This document shows positions 6,430 to 11,023 of a stretch of DNA of 11,023 bases, in pieces. The first letter of the stretch is position 1; every line of letters begins with the position of its first letter. The translations under genes were made by a program, and so were the position numbers. The notes beneath the pieces are model-generated. The model was not told where the DNA came from, made no database searches, and saw only the letters and a program-made list of their open reading frames with translations. This DNA is from CAKTOF01 sp964523945 (GTDB lineage: Bacteria; Bacillota; Clostridia; Oscillospirales; Oscillospiraceae), in NCBI GenBank assembly GCA_964523945.1, contig CAZGBU010000072.1, positions 1-11,023 on the forward strand. The letters run 5' to 3'.

Positions 6430-9408
6430 TTATTCCGTTCGCAGCGCCTCGACCGGATCCTTTCTCGCAGCGATCCGGGACGGAATCAGGCCCGCGATGA
6501 CCGTCAGCAGCACGCTGATGGCGACCAGAATGACGGCTGCACCCGCCGGCATTGCCGCGCCAAGCGATTCGATACCGGTCAGATGCCGGACAATGGCGTT
6601 GATCGGGAAAATCAAAATTACTGTGACCAGGATGCCGAGCAGGCCGGAAACTAGGCCCTCGATCACCGTCTCGGAATTAAATACACGGGCGATGTCCTTC
6701 TTCGACGCGCCAATCGCACGCAGAATGCCGATCTCCTTTGTCCGCTCGAGCACGGAGATATAGGTAATGATACCGATCATGATCGACGAGACCACCAGCG
6801 AGATGGCAACGAATGCAATCAGTACATAAGAGATTGCGTTGATGATCGTTGTAATCGAGCTCATCAGGAGCGCCACATAATCGGTATAGGTGATCTGATC
6901 CGCCTCGCCAACGGTTTCGTTATAGTCGGCGATGACGCCGGCAATGGCGTCCTTGTCCTCGAACGTCGCCGCATAGAGGCTGATCGTCGCAGGAGACGCC
7001 AGGTCGACATATGAGAGCGCATCGAGGTTGTCTTCATAGGTTGCCTCGCTGTAGGCCGGCGGCAGGACATTGTCATACAGCCACGCCAGCTGTTCCTCTG
7101 TCAGCGGCTGCACCGTGTCCGCCCCGCCTGCAAGCGCCAGATCCAGCATCGCGGCGAGCTGATCGACGCCGAGCGTGCCGAGCTGCTGCTCCATCGCCGC
7201 TGCATACTGCTCCCGCACCTGCTCGGCGATGGCCTCGCGGATCATCTGCATCAGCTCTTCGTCGCTCATCTGCGCGATGTAGGAGCTGACCGTCTCGGGA
7301 TCAACGCCCATCTCCCCGGCGTATTGGCTGGTAATCGTCTGCTCGAGTTCCTCGCGCGTCACGCCGTCGAGCTGCGCAGTCACCGTCTGCTCAACATATG
7401 CGCTCGCCGGCTGGCTCATCGCCGAGAGATAGGCGCTCGCCTTTTCCTGCGCGCCGGCTTCTGCAAAATACGCGCGCACCGCATCTGCAACCGCCTCGGG
7501 TTCCGGTTCGGTTTCATCTCCGGTAGCAAACGGCAGGCCGGTAAATACATCGGTTTCCGGATCGGCAAGCTGGTCCTGCACGATCTCGAGCGAGGCGGTT
7601 TTTTCGATGGCATAGTTGGTCAGCGCGCTGGTATAGCCGATCGCGCCAGAAACCATCGAGCTGACCGCATCCGCGTTCGGCCGCGCAATGCCCACAATGC
7701 GCAGCGTCAGCCCCGTCTCATCGCTGTGATAGAGATAGTCCATGCCGGCGTCGGTCGCCGTGAGGTCAATCCAGCTGCTGCTGCCACTCTCCTGCCGGTA
7801 GCACTCCGCCGGAACGAGCATCTTGAACGTTGTCTGGCACAGCTCATCATAGCTCCAGCTGAGCGTCTCCGACTCGACCGTCTCACCGTCCATCAGCGCC
7901 TGCAGGCTCTGCGTCATTTCCTGCGAGGAGATAAAGCCCAGCGCATAGAGCATCAGATCGGAGATCTCGTTGTTTTCATCGACGAAGAGGATCACCTCGT
8001 CCGCCTGCTGCGGCCACGCGCCGTAGATCAGGTCGTACTGCGACTTGACCTGATCGGCGACCGCCTCGCCGTTTTCGCCGGGCAGCAGCTCCTCCCAGAC
8101 GTCCATGCTCTCATACATCGAGCCCATGGAGTCGAAATACGACGAATAATCGCCGCCGTACATCGTCGTCATCGCTTCCTGCATCAGCTCGGTCACATCG
8201 CTCTTGACGATGCCGCCGTCTGAATCCTGCGTGTAGAACAGGAAATCAAAGTCATAGCCGTAGCGGATCGTGGCCAGATCCGCAATCCCGTCCCCGCCCG
8301 CATCCAGGAACTCCTTGAACGCTGTGAGGTTATTCGTCTGTACATCGGCGTTGAACATGGAATTCAGCAGGTTATACATCACGGTGGACGAATAGACGCG
8401 GTCCGGCTCGCGCGGCTCGTCGCTGCTGCTGTTGAAGCTGCCCATCAGCGAGGAGATCATGCTGGTCATATCGACGCTCTCGGCCTCGATGGTGATCGGG
8501 TAGGATGAGAGCGTATCCTCCTGCACCTGGTCGATGTAGGTCTGGATCCCGTTGGAGAGCGACAGGATCAGCGCAATGCCGATGATACCGATCGAGCCGG
8601 CAAAGGCGGTCAGGATCGTACGCGTCTTTTTTGTCATCAGATTGTTCAGCGACAGCCCGGCCGCCGTGCGGAAGTGCATCGGCTTTTTCTTCAGTCGGGC
8701 CGGGGCTGTTTTCTCCTCCGGTGCGTTGCCGTCGTAGGGATCGGTGTCGTCAATCACACGGCCGTCGAGCAGCTGGACCGTACGCGTGGCGTAGCGCGCG
8801 GCTAGGTCGGGATTGTGCGTGACCATGATGACCAGGCGGTCCTGCGCGATCTGTTTGAGGATCTCCATGACCTGCACGCTCGTCTCGGTATCGAGCGCGC
8901 CGGTCGGCTCATCGGCCAGGATAAAATCCGGATCATTGACGAGCGCGCGGGCAATGGCGACGCGCTGCATCTGCCCGCCGGACATCTGATTGGGCTTCTT
9001 TTTGAGCTGGTCACCGAGGCCGACGCGCTCGAGCGCCTCAACGGCGCGGCGGCGGCGCTCGGCGCGGCCGACGCCGGAGAGCGTCATTGCCAGCTCCACA
9101 TTGCGCAGCACGGTCTGATGCGGGATCAGATTGTAGCTCTGAAAGACAAAGCCGATCGCGCGGTTGCGGTAGACGTCCCAGTCGCCGTCGCGGAAGTCCG
9201 TCGTCGACCGGCCGTTGATCACAAGGTCGCCGCTGGTGTAGTGGTCCAATCCGCCGATGATATTCAGCAGCGTCGTCTTGCCGCAGCCGGACGGGCCGAG
9301 CACGGCGACGAATTCGCTCCTGCGGAAGCTGAGACTCACCCCATCGAGCGCGCGCACTGTGGTGTCACCCGCGGAATAATCTTTGCGGATGTCTTTTAAT
9401 GTCAGCAT
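6430..9408 (-). CDS. Fused ABC transporter ATPase/FtsX-type permease with large ectodomain
   Basis: This 992-residue protein joins a MacB/LolD-like ATPase to an FtsX-type permease. ATPase motifs are Walker A GPSGCGKT (38-45), Q-loop Gln90, MSGGQ (142-146), Walker B FILADE (162-167) and His198. A linker rich in Lys/Pro (230-245) leads to a first membrane helix at about 267-288. Residues about 290-850 form an acidic, Ser/Gln/Tyr-rich extracytoplasmic domain, unusually large. Helices at about 856-884, 914-939 and 955-976 carry the conserved RTKEIGILRAIGAS loop (889-902), and the protein ends with the typical SRIAARKDPVEALR signature. Such proteins export peptides or lipids, or transmit mechanical signals, rather than import nutrients. 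ATG 9408 is preferred over TTG 9426 because AAAGGA precedes it by 8 nt. It is divergent from an ECF sigma gene and is a plausible target of it. Confidence 0.92.
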   Translation of the reverse strand: MLTLKDIRKDYSAGDTTVRALDGVSLSFRRSEFVAVLGPSGCGKTTLLNIIGGLDHYTSGDLVINGRSTTDFRDGDWDVYRNRAIGFVFQSYNLIPHQTVLRNVELAMTLSGVGRAERRRRAVEALERVGLGDQLKKKPNQMSGGQMQRVAIARALVNDPDFILADEPTGALDTETSVQVMEILKQIAQDRLVIMVTHNPDLAARYATRTVQLLDGRVIDDTDPYDGNAPEEKTAPARLKKKPMHFRTAAGLSLNNLMTKKTRTILTAFAGSIGIIGIALILSLSNGIQTYIDQVQEDTLSSYPITIEAESVDMTSMISSLMGSFNSSSDEPREPDRVYSSTVMYNLLNSMFNADVQTNNLTAFKEFLDAGGDGIADLATIRYGYDFDFLFYTQDSDGGIVKSDVTELMQEAMTTMYGGDYSSYFDSMGSMYESMDVWEELLPGENGEAVADQVKSQYDLIYGAWPQQADEVILFVDENNEISDLMLYALGFISSQEMTQSLQALMDGETVESETLSWSYDELCQTTFKMLVPAECYRQESGSSSWIDLTATDAGMDYLYHSDETGLTLRIVGIARPNADAVSSMVSGAIGYTSALTNYAIEKTASLEIVQDQLADPETDVFTGLPFATGDETEPEPEAVADAVRAYFAEAGAQEKASAYLSAMSQPASAYVEQTVTAQLDGVTREELEQTITSQYAGEMGVDPETVSSYIAQMSDEELMQMIREAIAEQVREQYAAAMEQQLGTLGVDQLAAMLDLALAGGADTVQPLTEEQLAWLYDNVLPPAYSEATYEDNLDALSYVDLASPATISLYAATFEDKDAIAGVIADYNETVGEADQITYTDYVALLMSSITTIINAISYVLIAFVAISLVVSSIMIGIITYISVLERTKEIGILRAIGASKKDIARVFNSETVIEGLVSGLLGILVTVILIFPINAIVRHLTGIESLGAAMPAGAAVILVAISVLLTVIAGLIPSRIAARKDPVEALRTE

Positions 9409-9478
9409 GCCAAGATTCCTTTCCAAACGCAGTCACACCCTGCGCATGACGGGCAGGGGCGGCAAACAATACCTCTGT

Positions 9479-9507
9479 ATCATACCGTTTCTGCTCCCCG
9501 AAATCAA
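9479..9507 (-). promoter_or_regulatory. Promoter for the fused ABC transporter
   Basis: On the minus strand TTGATT (complement of 9502-9507) is followed after exactly 17 bp by TATGAT (complement of 9479-9484). Predicted transcription starts near 9472, giving a leader of about 64 nt. This looks like a housekeeping promoter rather than an ECF-type one, so the neighbouring sigma factor is not obviously required. Confidence 0.7.
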
Positions 9508-9538
9508 CCGCCGCGCCGCTGCCGGCCCCGGCGGCGGC

Positions 9539-9581
9539 GTAAAGTTTACAGAATGTTCAAAAATAGCCGGCAGCCGGTTCA
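9539..9581. promoter_or_regulatory. Candidate operator region between divergent promoters
   Basis: GTAAAgTTTAC (9539-9549) is a palindrome with a single central base. Two GTTCA direct repeats (9555-9559 and 9577-9581; TGAAC on the minus strand) are 22 bp apart, about two helical turns, and the second abuts the -35 box of the sigma promoter. The positions fit a regulator binding site, but the motifs are short and no regulator is identified. Confidence 0.3.
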
Positions 9582-9583
9582 GA

Positions 9584-9612
9584 TAGACAGCAATGGCAGA
9601 ATTTGCTATACT
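9584..9612 (+). promoter_or_regulatory. Promoter for the ECF sigma operon
   Basis: TAGACA (9584-9589) is separated by 17 bp from TATACT (9607-9612), which also carries an extended -10 TG (9604-9605). Transcription should begin near 9619. The upstream ATG at 9593 would lie inside this promoter, which is a reason to place the sigma start downstream. Confidence 0.78.
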
Positions 9613-9652
9613 GAAAACAACCCCCCGGCGCAAGGAAAGGATGGCCGCCCAT

Positions 9653-10180
9653 ATGCTGGTATACCTGCTCGCGCAGATTGATGACGACGCCCAGCGGCAG
9701 CAATTTATCGCCCTGTATGAACAATACCGCGGCCGGATGGAGGCCGTGGCGCGCCGCATTTTGCCCACGCAGGCCGACGTGGAGGACGCGATGCAGAACG
9801 CATTTGTCCAGGTGATTCGAAATTTTAAAAGAATTTCTGAAATTTCATGTGAGAAATTGCCCTTTTATCTCATCTCCATAGTGAAGAATGAATCGCTCGA
9901 GCTGCTGCGGAAGACAAAGCCCACCGTTCCGCTGGAAGACTGGGACGGCGCGGCGGCTGGGCCGGCGGGCGTGCCAACCTACCGCGCGCTGGTCCGGTGC
10001 ATCATGCGCCTGCCGGAGACGCTGCGGACCGCGCTGGAGCTGAAGCTGCTGTTCGGCTACAGCAATGCGGAGATTGCGCAGAAGCTCGGGCTGTCCGAGA
10101 GCGCAGTTGCCATGCGCATCAGCCGCGGGCGGAAGCAGCTGCAGGAAATCTTGGAACAGGAGGGATTTTTCGATGACTGA
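9653..10180 (+). CDS. ECF-type RNA polymerase sigma factor
   Basis: This 175-residue sigma-70 family protein of the extracytoplasmic-function group redirects RNA polymerase to stress promoters. Region 2 spans about residues 16-88, with a -10 recognition core (LYEQYRG... VEDAMQNAFVQVIRNF). Region 4 spans about 117-168, with the helix-turn-helix GYSNAEIAQKLGLSESAVAMRISRGRKQL. No region 1 or 3 is present, as usual for ECF factors. ATG 9653 (MLVYLLAQIDDD) is preferred on N-terminal alignment with typical relatives and because AAGGAAAGG (9632-9640) lies 12 nt upstream; ATG 9641 is the alternative, but its Shine-Dalgarno would touch the start codon. The stop overlaps the next gene by 8 nt. An AT-rich patch (about 9817-9880) sits inside region 2. 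Confidence 0.93.
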   Translation: MLVYLLAQIDDDAQRQQFIALYEQYRGRMEAVARRILPTQADVEDAMQNAFVQVIRNFKRISEISCEKLPFYLISIVKNESLELLRKTKPTVPLEDWDGAAAGPAGVPTYRALVRCIMRLPETLRTALELKLLFGYSNAEIAQKLGLSESAVAMRISRGRKQLQEILEQEGFFDD

Positions 10181-10877
10181 GCGGGAGATGGATGCTGTGA
10201 TGCGTCAGGCGCTGCTCGACGCGATTGCCCTCGAGTGGGCCGATACGGAAGGTTCCGAACCGCAGCGCGGCTCGGCGCGCTATGAGCGGTCGCTGGCAGC
10301 CATGTGCCGCGATCCGTTGAAATGGTGCCGCCGCCGCACGCGCCCGGTCTGGAAAAAGGTGCTGCAAACGGCAGCCATGTTCGCGCTGGTCTGCGCGCTT
10401 GCACTCGGCAGCCTGCTCGCCGTCAGCCCCACTGCCCGCGCGATCGTTCGCCGCTGGTTTGTCGCGCAGACTGATTCGCAGCTGTCTTATACCTTTGACA
10501 GCCAGTCGCTGAACGGCGCAGAAATCCCACGCTATGTCCTTACCACGATACCCGATGGATACGAACTGGAAGAAGTTGTGGAGTTGTCCACTCTGATTTC
10601 CTATGTTTATTATGACTCGAATCAACAGTGGCTATCGTTCACATATCTCTACATGCAGGACGGCAGTGAGGCGAATTATGACATATCAAACGTTACGATT
10701 AAGCCTGTTTCTGTAAATGGATGTTCCGGATATCTGCTTCTTTCAAACGATATAAAGAACATATCAAGTGCAATCGTCTGGGTTGACGAATCACAGAATA
10801 TACAGTTCACAATACACGCGCATTTGCCTGCGGAAGGCCTTCTGGCCCTTGCAGAGTCTGTTGAACTTAAAAAATAA
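10173..10877 (+). CDS. Putative anti-sigma factor with DUF4367-like sensor domain
   Basis: This 234-residue single-pass membrane protein probably sequesters the ECF sigma factor encoded upstream. Residues 1-60 form a basic cytoplasmic part without a zinc anti-sigma HxxxCxxC motif. One hydrophobic helix lies at about 64-84. Residues about 105-232 form a beta-rich extracytoplasmic domain resembling DUF4367 (aromatic strands, IVWVDESQNIQFTI near 201-214, a final helix LLALAESVEL). ATG 10173 has AGGAGGG (10158-10164) at 8-nt spacing, and the gene overlaps the sigma stop by 8 nt, indicating coupled translation. GC content drops sharply from about 65-72% in the 5' part to about 43% (hand count, 10561-10860), with ATA and AAA codons rare elsewhere in the window. 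No strong terminator is visible after the stop. Confidence 0.78.
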   Translation: MTEREMDAVMRQALLDAIALEWADTEGSEPQRGSARYERSLAAMCRDPLKWCRRRTRPVWKKVLQTAAMFALVCALALGSLLAVSPTARAIVRRWFVAQTDSQLSYTFDSQSLNGAEIPRYVLTTIPDGYELEEVVELSTLISYVYYDSNQQWLSFTYLYMQDGSEANYDISNVTIKPVSVNGCSGYLLLSNDIKNISSAIVWVDESQNIQFTIHAHLPAEGLLALAESVELKK

Positions 10878-11023
10878 AAAAATTTTAAAAAAATTTGTTA
10901 GAAATCGACCTCCAATCACATCTTACATAATAGGAAGTATTTTTTCCGCTTCCGAGTTAAACGCGATTGGAGTCTGCAAATAAAAAGTCAAGCCCAAATT
11001 GAATAGAAAGTTCAATCGGGACT
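10878..11023. other. AT-rich intergenic stretch with inverted repeats
   Basis: No gene is visible. The first 30 bases are nearly pure A/T. CTCCAATC (10910-10917) can pair with GATTGGAG (10965-10972) across a 47-nt loop, which itself contains GGAAG/CTTCC (10933-10937 with 10949-10953). ATTGAA/TTCAAT (10998-11003 with 11011-11016) lies near the edge; read on the minus strand the arms are extended by an imperfect CCC/GGG pairing and followed a few bases later by TTTTT, so this could be the terminator of a leftward gene beyond the window. Confidence 0.35.

Noticed and set aside
7324..8223. Plus-strand open frame (299 codons) opposite the ABC fusion gene
   Set aside because: Its product is His/Arg/Leu-rich without motifs; the minus strand carries a continuous, well-conserved transporter.
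9409..9426. TTG start giving 6 extra residues on the ABC fusion protein
   Set aside because: It would place the AAAGGA ribosome binding site inside the coding region; ATG at 9408 is correctly spaced.
9508..9540. Very GC-rich CCG/CGG repeat-like tract that could fold into a hairpin
   Set aside because: There is no T-run and no perfect long stem. It is most likely composition, although it does separate the two promoters.
9593..9652. Upstream ATG codons (9593 and 9641) for the ECF sigma factor
   Set aside because: ATG 9593 lies between the -35 and -10 boxes of the promoter and would not be transcribed from it. ATG 9641 directly touches the purine-rich RBS and adds residues not typical of the family.
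10895..10931. Possible promoter TTGTTA ... TACATAAT after the anti-sigma gene
   Set aside because: The spacing is 23-25 bp instead of about 17, and AT-rich DNA yields such matches easily.

Overview
The window is a GC-rich bacterial segment, roughly 60-68% GC over most of its length. Promoters are of the TTGACA/TATAAT type, ribosome binding sites are purine-rich AGGAGG-like sites, and there are several rho-independent terminators. Together with the protein families present (a CmpB-like membrane protein, an ECF sigma factor with a DUF4367-type partner, and an ABC permease/ATPase pair of the COG4120/COG1101 kind), this points to a GC-rich Clostridia member of the Oscillospirales/Ruminococcaceae sort. 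That assignment is inference from style and family content.

Left region (1-4237). A terminator-like hairpin with an extended -10 box against its T-run opens the window. A tight four-gene operon follows: ABC permease, ABC ATPase, a GarR-type tartronate semialdehyde reductase/3-hydroxyacid dehydrogenase, and a four-carbon acid-sugar kinase (DUF1537/OtnK superfamily). Gaps are -8, +23 and -4 nt, and a clear terminator ends the unit. The transporter's substrate-binding protein is not in the window and would be expected just upstream. The simplest reading is uptake of a compound followed by oxidation or reduction and phosphorylation of a small acid sugar. The substrate is not determined by the sequence.

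Middle region (4238-6413). A consensus-quality promoter (TTGACA-N17-TAGAAT) drives an unrecognised four-helix membrane protein with a CxxC...HxCC cysteine cluster. A CmpB-family integral membrane protein with a long charged coiled-coil tail follows. A strong GC-rich terminator closes this pair and separates it from a convergent gene.

Right region (6414-11023). A 992-residue fused ABC ATPase/FtsX-type permease with a very large extracytoplasmic domain lies on the minus strand. It is divergent from an ECF sigma factor and an overlapping single-pass DUF4367-type protein that is probably its anti-sigma factor. Good promoters are visible for both directions in the shared intergenic region, with repeats that could be operators. 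The layout suggests an envelope-stress or peptide-export module in which the sigma pair senses and the ABC protein responds. The sensor domain of the putative anti-sigma factor and the sequence after it are strikingly AT-rich, so the gene looks mosaic.

I found no tRNA, rRNA, CRISPR array, transposase or complete mobile element. I do not see a clearly undescribed system. The best leads are the transporter/GarR/DUF1537 kinase operon, the orphan Cys-cluster membrane protein, and the chimeric sigma/anti-sigma plus giant-ectodomain ABC unit.
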